64,000 nt of DNA. Source: a virus. The stretch's first letter is position 1; each line of letters opens with the position of its first letter. This document shows positions 49,436-57,644 of the stretch, piece after piece. The notes beneath the pieces were generated by a model. The model worked only from the letters and a program-made list of their open reading frames with translations. It had not been told where the DNA came from and searched no databases. A program made the translations under genes and the position numbers. The stretch is taken from positions 1-64,000 of the IMG/VR virus record IMGVR_UViG_3300015263_000962, one strand, 5' to 3'.

Positions 49436-50914
49436 ATGAAAATCGTAGACAAAGTAATGGAGTTTCTGGGCTTCGAAAAAGTTACCGAAGTGGGTGCCAA
49501 CCGCAGTAGCCGCACTCGCTGGAGACGACGACCCGGTACAGCAAAAAGCCAATCCGTCAACAACGAACGGATTGAGTATGTGCTCAATGACATGAGCACG
49601 CCACAACTGGTAAAGATGGTCAACACACCACAACCACCAGCGGCCCCGAAGTTCGCAGTTAAGGATTTTGCCGGTGGCGGATATCCCAGAGGGAGCGTCC
49701 AGTCTCAAGCAGCCAACTGCGCCGTGACGATCAGCAACGTGCTGAATTTTCACACCAACTTCACAGACAAGCCGGTTCACAAGTGGAGTGGCACGCCTCT
49801 TCTGGCTGTGTTCCCGAGAGCCGGGCAGGATCTCAATGCGTACTACGACCGTCGCACCTTGAGTTTCTTCTATTTCGGCCACAAGGCAATTGGCGGAACT
49901 GTGTTTGCCGCCGACTCGGCAGACATCGTGTCTCACGAACTTGGACATGCCATTTTGGACGCATACCGACCTGACACATGGGCTGCTGCCTCTCTGGAAG
50001 TGTGGGCTTTCCACGAAGCTTTCGGTGACTTGACAGCCATGATCAACCTGATGTCGCACCGGGAGATGTTGCTTTATGCCATCAATCAGACAGGCGGCGA
50101 TATGCGTAAGCCGAACGTCATCTCTAATCTCGCTGAAGATTTTGGCCGTGCGATCTTTAAGTTGACCGGACCAGCAAGCGGGCGTAACCCAGCTTACCTG
50201 AGAAGTGCCATTAACGATTTCAAGTATGTGAACCCCGGCACACTGCCAGAAGAAGCTCCAGACAACAAGTTGGCCGCAGAGTGCCACAGCTTTTCCAGAA
50301 TCTTCACTGGTGCCTTTTATGACATTCTCGTAATGATCTACGAAGATATCAGAAGCAAGGGAAACCTCGGTCCCGTTGACTCCTTGGCCCAAGCACGCAA
50401 CTGGTTGTGGAAGTATGTGCTCAAAGCCATTCAGAACGCTCCGATGAACGTCAAGTTCTTTGAGTCTGTGGCAAAGACTATGTTGTGGGCCGATGTGACC
50501 CTGAACAACAAGACCTATCATGATCGCATGATGGAAATCTTCATGAATCGAAACATGATGACTCCTCAGTTCCGAATTCTTTCGGCACCGACCTGCGACA
50601 ACGACAACGCCATCATGACAACTCAAAGCAAGATGACCCTCAAATTGGGCGATCACCTGCTGCGAGCCCAGTCCAACAACCCGTTGTATGATGTGGAAAT
50701 CGAAATCCCACAAGATTCGGTCTTTCTGTACGACAACAACAAGCAGTTGATCGATGCGATCTCCTGCTCGGACGAAGATGCCTTGAGTGGTGCTCAAGAC
50801 ATGATTACCTACCTGCACTCTGCACGTCTGGTGGATGATACAGACAAGACGCCGTTTGCAGTTCAAGAAGGCAAGTTGGTTCGAACCCACTTTGCCTGCA
50901 AGTGCTGTCGATAA
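49436..50914 (+). CDS. thermolysin-like (gluzincin) metallopeptidase
   Basis: 492 residues from ATG 49436 (GGAGG, seven bases). HELGH at 167-171 gives the zinc histidines and catalytic Glu. HEAFGDLTA (E194) supplies the third ligand, spaced as in M4-type gluzincins. There is no signal peptide, and the body has no obvious pro-domain. An Arg-rich stretch (about 23-32) could bind nucleic acid or promote packaging. The last residues CKCCR are Cys-rich. Substrate unknown. Confidence 0.8.
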   Translation: MKIVDKVMEFLGFEKVTEVGANRSSRTRWRRRPGTAKSQSVNNERIEYVLNDMSTPQLVKMVNTPQPPAAPKFAVKDFAGGGYPRGSVQSQAANCAVTISNVLNFHTNFTDKPVHKWSGTPLLAVFPRAGQDLNAYYDRRTLSFFYFGHKAIGGTVFAADSADIVSHELGHAILDAYRPDTWAAASLEVWAFHEAFGDLTAMINLMSHREMLLYAINQTGGDMRKPNVISNLAEDFGRAIFKLTGPASGRNPAYLRSAINDFKYVNPGTLPEEAPDNKLAAECHSFSRIFTGAFYDILVMIYEDIRSKGNLGPVDSLAQARNWLWKYVLKAIQNAPMNVKFFESVAKTMLWADVTLNNKTYHDRMMEIFMNRNMMTPQFRILSAPTCDNDNAIMTTQSKMTLKLGDHLLRAQSNNPLYDVEIEIPQDSVFLYDNNKQLIDAISCSDEDALSGAQDMITYLHSARLVDDTDKTPFAVQEGKLVRTHFACKCCR

Positions 50915-50923
50915 GGAGATTTT

Positions 50924-51229
50924 ATGACTTGTTCTAATTGTGGTCCCAGCAAATACTCGCCCGAATACAACCGGAGGTTTAAGCCAGAAAATGCCTCCGG
51001 TTGTTGTGGCGGCAATAGCCCTGACTGCGACGTTCCCAGCAAGGCCGTCGAAGGCAGTCCGCTCTGGGACTGGGAACAGGAGCACGGAAAACTCGTTGCC
51101 CACATCACTAAGAAGCTCGGGGACGACGGAAGATTCTTTCTGGAGATCGAACGTGTCGCCTGCGGGAAGTCCAGCACCCGCCAAGAGAGAAAAGGCTGCT
51201 GTTCCTTAAAATACCGGGTCGTCAGATAG
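50924..51229 (+). CDS. Cys-rich small protein
   Basis: 101 residues behind AAGGAG. Cys pairs CSNCG, GCCGGN, DCDV and KGCC, with a middle segment GRFFLEIERVACGKSST. It may bind zinc or use disulfides. It is nine bases downstream of the metallopeptidase gene, so it may be its partner. Confidence 0.6.
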   Translation: MTCSNCGPSKYSPEYNRRFKPENASGCCGGNSPDCDVPSKAVEGSPLWDWEQEHGKLVAHITKKLGDDGRFFLEIERVACGKSSTRQERKGCCSLKYRVVR

Positions 51230-51329
51230 CCGGTTTTCTGTAATTATTTGGATCGAGATCCGCTTGCGTTTTTTAAGTAACGGATCTACTATACTCTTAC
51301 GTCTCTCAAACAAGGTAGGAGGTGATCCG

Positions 51330-51626
51330 ATGTGCTTTTCAACCGATATGCCTGAGTGGCTTGAAGAAAGCCGTGGTTTCCAAATGGTCGAAACGGTCAG
51401 CGATGACTACGACGATGACTGGGATGAAGATGATCTCGACGATCTCGACGACGATGATTATGACGACGACGACTACAACACCTACTCATACGAGGATGAC
51501 CTCGACGAAGACGACGAGGATGACGAAGACGACCTAGACGACCTCGATGATGACGATTGGGGCGACGACGATGACGACGACCTCGATGATGACGATTGGG
51601 ACGACGACGAATCTCGACGACGATGA
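51330..51626 (+). CDS. Asp-rich acidic protein with frame disruption near its end
   Basis: 98 residues from ATG behind AGGAGG. A short non-repeat start (MCFSTDMPEWLEESRGF) is followed by runs of Asp with LDD and W/Y. The frame ends DDDESRRR. Deleting one A at about 51610 would restore ..DDDDLDDDDWDDDDE and a TGA overlapping the next gene's ATG, so a single-base insertion in the repeat is likely. It may bind Ca2+ or mimic DNA. Confidence 0.65.
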   Translation: MCFSTDMPEWLEESRGFQMVETVSDDYDDDWDEDDLDDLDDDDYDDDDYNTYSYEDDLDEDDEDDEDDLDDLDDDDWGDDDDDDLDDDDWDDDESRRR

Positions 51627-51644
51627 TTGGGATGACGACGACGA

Positions 51645-52223
51645 ATGAAGTTGGCGACTGAGTATCTTGTAAGAACAGGAGCGATCAGGGAATTCTTTAA
51701 GACGCCGTGCTCTTTGTGTCTCAATTCTTTGACACTGGGAGCACCAATGGTGTTGACAATTGAAGAATTCTCTGATCGCCCTTTCTTCAAGGTCACTCAG
51801 TACATTCTTCGAGACATCCCGCCCGAGATCCAAGTTCATGAAGTTGTCGATGTGTTCAATAGCGACAAGGTTTTGGTGCCGGGCTATCGGCCCATTTCCT
51901 ACCGGGAATCTTACTTCCCCAGAGGGCTGAATTCTTACAATCACCCGATGCCAGAGTATCTCTGGAACCTCTACACGAAACAGTCATTGAATTCAGACAA
52001 CCATAGAAGACACCGGGAGCACTGGCTGTGGTCTGTCTTTTCTCGCTTGGCTTTCGGCGACATCTACGACCAGATGGACGTTCTCCGGTTTCGGCCCACC
52101 CTGAAATTGACTTGGCAAGGCTGGAAGACCCGGATGCTTTTTGACAACTCGGTCGCTGCTGAGTTGATCTTCATGAAAAGCTTCCCGAAGCTCATTTTGC
52201 CTTCATCTTCTTCATCCTCTTGA
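51645..52223 (+). CDS. hypothetical protein
   Basis: 192 residues; ATG at 51645 has no strong site of its own and would be coupled to the restored frame of the Asp-rich gene. CSLCLNSLTLGAPMVLTIEE near the start, then Trp/Tyr/Arg-rich (YRESYFPRGLNSY, EHWLWSVFSRLAF). A C-terminal Ser run (PSSSSSS). No function is recognised. Confidence 0.6.
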   Translation: MKLATEYLVRTGAIREFFKTPCSLCLNSLTLGAPMVLTIEEFSDRPFFKVTQYILRDIPPEIQVHEVVDVFNSDKVLVPGYRPISYRESYFPRGLNSYNHPMPEYLWNLYTKQSLNSDNHRRHREHWLWSVFSRLAFGDIYDQMDVLRFRPTLKLTWQGWKTRMLFDNSVAAELIFMKSFPKLILPSSSSSS

Positions 52224-52437
52224 GCATCAGTTTCCTGCGATGCGCCGGGGAAAGATAATCGGCTGTGGGTGATTTGACGCCAGACTTAGGCGGATTGTCG
52301 CCGCCTTGAGGGAAAGCTCCGGCCTCTTTGGACGCAATATCCCTGTAGTATCGCACAAGATCGATAGAGGACCAGTCTGGTCCGCCACCCGGTCCTCCGA
52401 TATTCTCGTTCGTCTGTAACCACAATTTGAATCTCAT
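52192..52437 (-). CDS. leader-bearing small protein
   Basis: 81 residues from ATG 52437. MRFKLWLQTNE matches MRFKEWLQNE at 3420. A Gly/Pro stretch (GGPGGGP) follows, then a basic C-terminus (RRKLMLKRMKKMKAK). The ribosome binding site is weak; a TATATAA lies just upstream. A small internal head protein is plausible. Confidence 0.6.
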   Translation of the reverse strand: MRFKLWLQTNENIGGPGGGPDWSSIDLVRYYRDIASKEAGAFPQGGDNPPKSGVKSPTADYLSPAHRRKLMLKRMKKMKAK

Positions 52438-52480
52438 CACACTTATATACTGTATGAGACATTCAGATTGGCACGGCATT

Positions 52481-52996
52481 ATGAAGATCCTTGAGGTCAC
52501 GCATCGTGATCCTGAAGGAAAGATCCTTTTCTACGAGAACAACATCCTCAACATCCTTCACAATGATGGGGAGGAATTCCTGCTCCGGGCAGCCTTCACA
52601 GGCGGAACCGTGAGCACTGTCATTCCCGAGAACTACTACTTGGGCCTCGACAATCGTGGTTCCTTGGATGTCGGAGACGACATGGATTCACTGATCGGTG
52701 AACCCCAATCTGGCGGCTACCAGCGTCAGTTGGTGAGTTCCTCTGGTGACTTCGCCATCAACTTCGAATCAGGACACTTCGTTGCCACCAGTCCAATTGT
52801 TGCTTTCCGATCCACTTCTGCTGACTGGGGGCCTGTGAGCAATCTGTTTCTCACAGACAAAGCTGACAATACCGGCTCCCTAATCTCTTCTGCGAGACTC
52901 TCCTCGCCGCTGATCGTCGCTCTTGGCGACAGCGTAACCATGCGAATCGGGATGCAACTTCGAGATTGTATCGATAGCACATCAGACAGCACATAA
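52481..52996 (+). CDS. putative virion structural protein
   Basis: 171 residues from ATG 52481; earlier in-frame ATGs are possible. FLLRAAFTGGT, IPENYYLGLDNRGSLDVGDD, GGYQRQLVSSSGDF and WGPVSNLFLTDKADNTG form a beta-rich pattern that recurs in phage tail or baseplate-associated proteins. The structural role is inferred. Confidence 0.6.
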   Translation: MKILEVTHRDPEGKILFYENNILNILHNDGEEFLLRAAFTGGTVSTVIPENYYLGLDNRGSLDVGDDMDSLIGEPQSGGYQRQLVSSSGDFAINFESGHFVATSPIVAFRSTSADWGPVSNLFLTDKADNTGSLISSARLSSPLIVALGDSVTMRIGMQLRDCIDSTSDST

Positions 52997-53473
52997 GCTG
53001 TCTGTAAGAACGCTCATGTCTTCCATTGTGACGAAATGAGCGATCTTCATTGTGGTGTCATCCTTCTTGACCTGATTGTGTTCCCTGTAGAAAAGGTATT
53101 GGCTTCCGCCATCTTTGATGTCTAGGAGGTTCTTTGACGATACTTCGGTTACGCACTTGCTGTAGTATTCCTCTTCGAGCTTTCCTTGTCGGCTCAACTC
53201 ACGCCATTGTTCATCTGAGATCTCTGGCCGGGAGCTTTTGCGATGGGGCAAAACCACTTCGTATCCGTCTTTCAAAATTTGGATTGGGGTGTCCCGCTTA
53301 CTGTTTTTCAAGTAGTAGCGGCAAAACACTTCACGTCCGGGTTCAGAGGTGAAATTCTTCGTAAACCACACAGGAATTGAGACCCCGGTGAGCACCAAGT
53401 CGATCCCTTCATGGAGGGCGTACCTTTGCTCTTTTGTCAGATAAATCTTGTGGTGAATTGTAAGACTCAACAT
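52982..53473 (-). CDS. hypothetical protein
   Basis: 163 residues with AGCGAGG upstream. HEGIDLVLTGVSIPVWFTKN, then CRYYLKNSKRD, PIQILKDGYEVVLPHRKSS, a beta-rich basic protein with a helical C-terminus. No family is recognised. It converges on the 52481 gene (15 bp overlap). Confidence 0.6.
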   Translation of the reverse strand: MLSLTIHHKIYLTKEQRYALHEGIDLVLTGVSIPVWFTKNFTSEPGREVFCRYYLKNSKRDTPIQILKDGYEVVLPHRKSSRPEISDEQWRELSRQGKLEEEYYSKCVTEVSSKNLLDIKDGGSQYLFYREHNQVKKDDTTMKIAHFVTMEDMSVLTDSLCAV

Positions 53474-53532
53474 CGATACCTCGCTGTTTTCATATATAAC
53501 TGAGTAAGTCTAATCGAGATTGAGGAGAGCCT

Positions 53533-54456
53533 GTGTCGCAAAATAAAACTCTACTCCTGTTGGGGTCCGTGCTGATGATGGCTGTTGTCAACTTCTTCAT
53601 GGTTGTTGGCTATCAGAACCACAAAATTCCGGGATACGATCTCTCGACGAATCCCATCGACAACATGCCGTTGATTGACAACGACCCATTTGCCGCTCTG
53701 GCACATGGCGGGGCTCCTATCGAGCAAAGAGACGCTGAATTTCGCAGATGGCTCTCTCAAGGGGTCAAGATTCGAGTCAGCGGTGCATCTGGTTCAGGAA
53801 CCATCGTCTACTTCAATGAAGATGACGGTTGGGCCTATGTGCAGTCCTGCGGCCATCTGTGGTCCGGGAACATGAGTGCCGAGGAAGGCAAGCGGCGAAA
53901 GATTACATGCACTGTCCAGACTTGGTATCACAACGAAACCAAATTGGGCCAACCGCAAGACTACCAAGCAGAGGTTCTTTACTACAGCAACAGCCGTGGT
54001 CGAGACTGTAGCCTTCTGAGGTTCCGTCCAGACTGGGTGCCCAACTACCTTCCTATCGCTCCAGAAGACTTTCAGTATCATCCGGGAATGAGACTGCATT
54101 CGGTGGGCTGCGACGGCGGCAGAGAGGTTGCACACTACGATGTAGAAGTTGTTGGTTTAAGAGATGGCGATTGGCCCGATCTCGTCACCACAAGAAACAG
54201 CCCCCGACCGGGACGATCCGGTGGAGGGCTGTCATCCGATGACTACTACGTTGGAATCTGCTGGGGAACATCCAGCTACGACGGTGATGGGAACGGTTAC
54301 TTCACGCCACTCAACACCATTCGTGAGTACAACAAGATGAACGGTTACGGTTGGCTTAATGATGTGGGCTTCAGTCTGGCACGCCAGATTCCCATCATCG
54401 ACCGAAACAATCCACAAGGAAAATATCCTCGTGATTACATCCCATTGCCTCGTTAG
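53533..54456 (+). CDS. membrane-anchored trypsin-like protease
   Basis: 307 residues from GTG with GAGGAG six bases upstream. The N-terminal membrane helix (about 6-27) anchors the domain outside. The triad is H108 in QSCGHLW, D158 in GRDCSLLRF and S229 in PGRSGGGL, with conserved disulfide-type cysteines. It is the second S1-type protease in the window, only distantly similar to the one at 11765. Confidence 0.8.
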   Translation: MSQNKTLLLLGSVLMMAVVNFFMVVGYQNHKIPGYDLSTNPIDNMPLIDNDPFAALAHGGAPIEQRDAEFRRWLSQGVKIRVSGASGSGTIVYFNEDDGWAYVQSCGHLWSGNMSAEEGKRRKITCTVQTWYHNETKLGQPQDYQAEVLYYSNSRGRDCSLLRFRPDWVPNYLPIAPEDFQYHPGMRLHSVGCDGGREVAHYDVEVVGLRDGDWPDLVTTRNSPRPGRSGGGLSSDDYYVGICWGTSSYDGDGNGYFTPLNTIREYNKMNGYGWLNDVGFSLARQIPIIDRNNPQGKYPRDYIPLPR

Positions 54457-54950
54457 TTCTTGGCAGCTTTTGTGTACTTGTCCACGTCCAGCCAAGCAAT
54501 AGGCTTGGGACCGAAACCGCCGACGTAGTAGATGTCCTTGATCTTCAGCCGGTAAAAGGCGAAGTCGTGGAACTCTTCGTAGATCTTGGCGTCGGGAAAT
54601 CTCTTGAAGTAGATTTCCTTGACAGCCTTCAGATCGCCATCAGGCACCTTCTCGAATTCACCCATCAACGTCACACGAGGGCTATCCAGTTCGGCTTCCT
54701 TGCTTGGCGTCGTGACAAACAAGCTGGCCTTTGGGTTTTTCTCGATGTTCTGGGTATGGATGGCGAGGGTGCTGATGAAGATCAGCGGACGACCTTCAGC
54801 GTCAACGGCATACGGCATGACAGAGCCAAACGGACCTTTCTCATGCGTGGTGCAAGCTGTTCCAACTTTTGTATCGCTGACCAGCTTGAAGGCCAACTCT
54901 TCTGCTGAGGGTTCGGCTGCCAGCAGAACAGCACATAGAAGAAAAGTCAT
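54453..54950 (-). CDS. secreted pyridoxamine-phosphate-oxidase-like FMN-barrel protein
   Basis: 165 residues from ATG 54950 (AAGGAG). A signal peptide (MTFLLCAVLLAAEPS) precedes a split-barrel: KVGTACTTHEKGPFGSVMPY, RPLIFISTLAIHTQNI, KASLFVTT, VTLMGEFEKV and FAFYRLKIKDIYYVGGFG. The arrangement is that of the CREG/HugZ side of the PNPOx superfamily. It may bind FMN or heme. Export is unusual for the fold. Confidence 0.75.
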   Translation of the reverse strand: MTFLLCAVLLAAEPSAEELAFKLVSDTKVGTACTTHEKGPFGSVMPYAVDAEGRPLIFISTLAIHTQNIEKNPKASLFVTTPSKEAELDSPRVTLMGEFEKVPDGDLKAVKEIYFKRFPDAKIYEEFHDFAFYRLKIKDIYYVGGFGPKPIAWLDVDKYTKAAKN

Positions 54951-54961
54951 TCTGACTCCTT

Positions 54962-55774
54962 TCAATATCCCAGCGAACCCAGATCGCCGTCCCACTTGGC
55001 TTCAGCCTCCGACTGAGACGAGTAGAAGGGGCACATCTCGGCATAGTCGCACGTTTTACAGTGCCAACCGACCTTGCCCCAAACTTTATCGGGATCTGAG
55101 TTCTCAATCTGAATGTAGGCGTCGTGAAGATCCTGCTCAACCTGCTCCAGCGATTCCTCTGTGTAGCAGCAACCGATCAGGTTTTCGCCTTCCAGATAGT
55201 AGAGTGCAGCCTTGATGTTTTCGGGCCTCAGATTGAACTCTCGCTGGACGACTCGGGCATACATGCGTAACTGAAGGTCGTATTTCACGGTTTCTGTGTT
55301 AACCCGCCACTTGCCCTTCTTGGTGGTCTTGTAGTCGATGATCCATGCCTTGTCGCCCTTAATGATTAACCGGTCGATGAAACCTTTGATGTGTCTTCCG
55401 TTTGGTGGATCGAGATCGTAGTAGAAGGGATGTTCGACGATACCGCCGCACCCGATGCGATCTGTAAGATTCTGGATGGCCCGAAGATGCTTCTGGAACT
55501 TTTTGGCGTAGTCATCTGGCAGCGGCGGGGCTTTGGTGCCATGTTCGTCCAGATCATACTTGCCTCGCAGAACGTCTTTCCCAAGTTGTCCCACAGAGAG
55601 TTCGCCGTTGTTTTCGACGTAAAGTTCTGCGACTTTGTGGACGATACTACCATAAGTGAAGTAGAATGGTTCTTCGCCGGGACGAGGGATTTTCAGGTGG
55701 TAGCGATATTTGTATTGTTGTTCGCAGGTGTCAAAGCATTTCTTGCGGCTCACTGAAATGTGGTTGATATTCAT
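54962..55774 (-). CDS. Cas4/RecB-type PD-(D/E)XK nuclease with Fe-S cluster Cys
   Basis: 270 residues. H46 in YGSIVHKVAE, D134 in GFIDR, D147-x-K149 in IIDYKTTK and Q168 in LQLRMYA are the nuclease motifs. C13 or C17 with C239, C242 and C248 (CKTCDYAEMC) fit the Cas4-type Fe-S cluster. It likely processes DNA ends in phage replication or recombination. It is divergent from the primase gene. Confidence 0.85.
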   Translation of the reverse strand: MNINHISVSRKKCFDTCEQQYKYRYHLKIPRPGEEPFYFTYGSIVHKVAELYVENNGELSVGQLGKDVLRGKYDLDEHGTKAPPLPDDYAKKFQKHLRAIQNLTDRIGCGGIVEHPFYYDLDPPNGRHIKGFIDRLIIKGDKAWIIDYKTTKKGKWRVNTETVKYDLQLRMYARVVQREFNLRPENIKAALYYLEGENLIGCCYTEESLEQVEQDLHDAYIQIENSDPDKVWGKVGWHCKTCDYAEMCPFYSSQSEAEAKWDGDLGSLGY

Positions 55775-55885
55775 GATTCCTCAATTCTTTAAGGGATGCC
55801 GGAATAGCATCGCATGTCATCTTCCATTTTCGACGAAATCACGTTATAACTCAAGTGCTTTCTTAAATAACGAGGAGTCAGATGA

Positions 55886-56950
55886 ATGGCAGTAGATTTC
55901 GACACATTCCTGCAATGGGCAAATGATCGGTTTGGCTCCTTCAACGTGAAGGTGCGGCACACTGCTCACGGGGTCGAAATCTGCACCCATTCCCCGTGGT
56001 CCGAGGAGATAATCGGCAAGACAGATCGCAAGTTTAAGCTCTGGATGAACTGCGAGGGCGGGAAGCATAAGGTCGATGAAGGGGCCTACCGTTGCTGGCT
56101 CACGGACAAATCAGGAACTCTCGTCGAACTCATGTCCAATTGGGACGGGGTTCCTTATGAAGAGGCTGAAGAAATGCTTCTGGGGGTGGCATCTCTCAGA
56201 AGTTTAGAACAGAAAGTCCACGATTTCTTCGGCTACCATGAAGAAGCCACAGTCGCTCCCACTGTGATCGTGCCACAAGCTGCGGAGATGGCTCTTCCAG
56301 AATACTGCTATCTGATCGACGAGATGCCGCCCAGCAGCTTCATGAGGATTCGGGCACGCCAGTATCTCAGAGATCGAAAGATTCCCACAGACGGGCTCTA
56401 CGTCTGCACCGATGGGGATTACAAAAACCGCATCATCATTCCCTACTACGACCGAGAGGGCAGACTGATTTGGTACAACGCTCGTACCATGAGCACCAAA
56501 GAGAGTGTTCTCAGATACATGAAGCCACCGGAAGGAGATCAAGATCAAGTTTTATTCATGACCAAGTGGCCGCATTCGGGTTCCCAGATCTACATAATGG
56601 AGGGGGAATTCGATGCTATCACTCTTGCTTTGTGCGGCTTTACTGGCTGTGCTGTCGGTGGCAAATATATTACAGATACTCAGGTCCAGATGATCCGGGA
56701 CTACCGGCCCATTCTCGCTTTCGACGCAGATGAGGCTGGTCTGGAAGCTCTCATCAATGTGGGCAATGGGTTGCTGGAAAGAGGGATCACCGATCTCATG
56801 TATGTAAGACCACCGAAAGCCTACAAGGACTGGAACAAGTTGCTGAAAGAACGCAACGTCCAGACTGTGCAGGCTTATGTGGAACGGTTCGTGAAACGCT
56901 TTACTTCTACGACCGGCGATATTCTGTTGTCGAATCAGCTTTCGATCTGA
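55886..56950 (+). CDS. Toprim-domain DNA primase
   Basis: 354 residues. Zinc-finger-like positions are incomplete (C33, C56, C70), then the RNA-polymerase-like part (RIIIPYYDREGRLIWYNAR). Toprim motifs EGEFDA (239-244), FDADEAG (279-285) and KDWN lie near the C-terminus. There is no helicase domain, so a separate helicase is needed. GAGGAG and a TAAATAA box lie upstream. Convergent end overlaps 16 bp with the next gene. Confidence 0.88.
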   Translation: MAVDFDTFLQWANDRFGSFNVKVRHTAHGVEICTHSPWSEEIIGKTDRKFKLWMNCEGGKHKVDEGAYRCWLTDKSGTLVELMSNWDGVPYEEAEEMLLGVASLRSLEQKVHDFFGYHEEATVAPTVIVPQAAEMALPEYCYLIDEMPPSSFMRIRARQYLRDRKIPTDGLYVCTDGDYKNRIIIPYYDREGRLIWYNARTMSTKESVLRYMKPPEGDQDQVLFMTKWPHSGSQIYIMEGEFDAITLALCGFTGCAVGGKYITDTQVQMIRDYRPILAFDADEAGLEALINVGNGLLERGITDLMYVRPPKAYKDWNKLLKERNVQTVQAYVERFVKRFTSTTGDILLSNQLSI

Positions 56951-57141
56951 GGCTTGGGTTTGTCAATGTGCCCCATGCGAGCCATCCAATCAAAGTCGGC
57001 CTGAGAAACGTATCGAACCGACCCGTCTCGTTGAACCATTGGAATGTTGGCTTCCTCAGTGGGCTGAGACAACAACTTGGGCGTATAGCCGGGCTGAAGC
57101 CCGACCTTGCGTTTGTTGTTTTTGCTGATGATCTGGCCCAT
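56935..57141 (-). CDS. small hypothetical protein
   Basis: 68 residues. Its ATG overlaps the stop of the DUF3008 gene. It is basic at the start (MGQIISKNNKRKVG) with GSVRYVSQADFDWMARMGHI. It is translationally coupled to the upstream gene. Confidence 0.55.
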   Translation of the reverse strand: MGQIISKNNKRKVGLQPGYTPKLLSQPTEEANIPMVQRDGSVRYVSQADFDWMARMGHIDKPKPQIES

Positions 57142-57518
57142 TAGCAGTTGCAACCTGCACAGCCGCAGTCCTTACAAGTACACTTGGAACAATCGCCTGT
57201 TTTGCAACCAGCACACGGGCAGGTGCAAGCTTGTTTGGCTTCTCGCATCATTTTCCATTTTCTCCATAGATTGAGTTCATCGACTCTTTTGAGTTTGCGA
57301 TCCAGAAAGTCCGAGAAGGATTCTTCCTTCTCATCATCGTCATCGTCATCCACCTTCTCGGGCAAACCCTTGTGTTTGGTGGAAGCGAAATCTTCGGCGT
57401 CTTTCTTGGATATGCTTTTGGCGACCTTTTCGACTTCAGGTCCACCAACATCCTCGCCCTTCTGGCGAGCGTGGACCATGCCGAAAAATCGTTGTTGTTT
57501 CTTGCTTTTTGCTGGCAT
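57141..57518 (-). CDS. DUF3008 protein with Cys-rich tail
   Basis: 125 residues. MPAKSKKQQRFFGMVHARQK followed by KSISKKDAEDFASTKHKGLP is the DUF3008 pattern, seen in phages. An Asp/Glu run follows. The C-terminal ~35 residues hold eleven Cys as CTCPCAGC, GDCSKCTCKDCGC and CNC, probably a metal-binding module. A TAAATAA box is upstream. The tail is unusual for the family as I know it. Confidence 0.85.
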   Translation of the reverse strand: MPAKSKKQQRFFGMVHARQKGEDVGGPEVEKVAKSISKKDAEDFASTKHKGLPEKVDDDDDDEKEESFSDFLDRKLKRVDELNLWRKWKMMREAKQACTCPCAGCKTGDCSKCTCKDCGCAGCNC

Positions 57519-57576
57519 GATGTCCTCCTTGGTTTATTTATGATCAAAACCACAAAAACCAGACTATCTTAATTTT

Positions 57577-57641
57577 GCCCCGGTCAAACCAAACACTCTT
57601 ATGCCTAACGGCCAATGGAAATATGAGACCGGGGCTTTTTT
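57577..57641 (+). terminator. terminator-like hairpin just before a gene start
   Basis: GCCCCGGTC / GACCGGGGC stem with a ~41-base loop, then seven T, ending four bases before ATG 57645. No plus gene lies directly upstream, so it may be an attenuator or the end of a short RNA. TATCTTAA precedes it. Confidence 0.5.
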
Positions 57642-57644
57642 GAT

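Noticed and set aside
50876-50892. GGTTCGAACCC, tRNA T-loop-like
   Set aside because: No tRNA arms can be folded around it; it lies in the coding end of the metallopeptidase.
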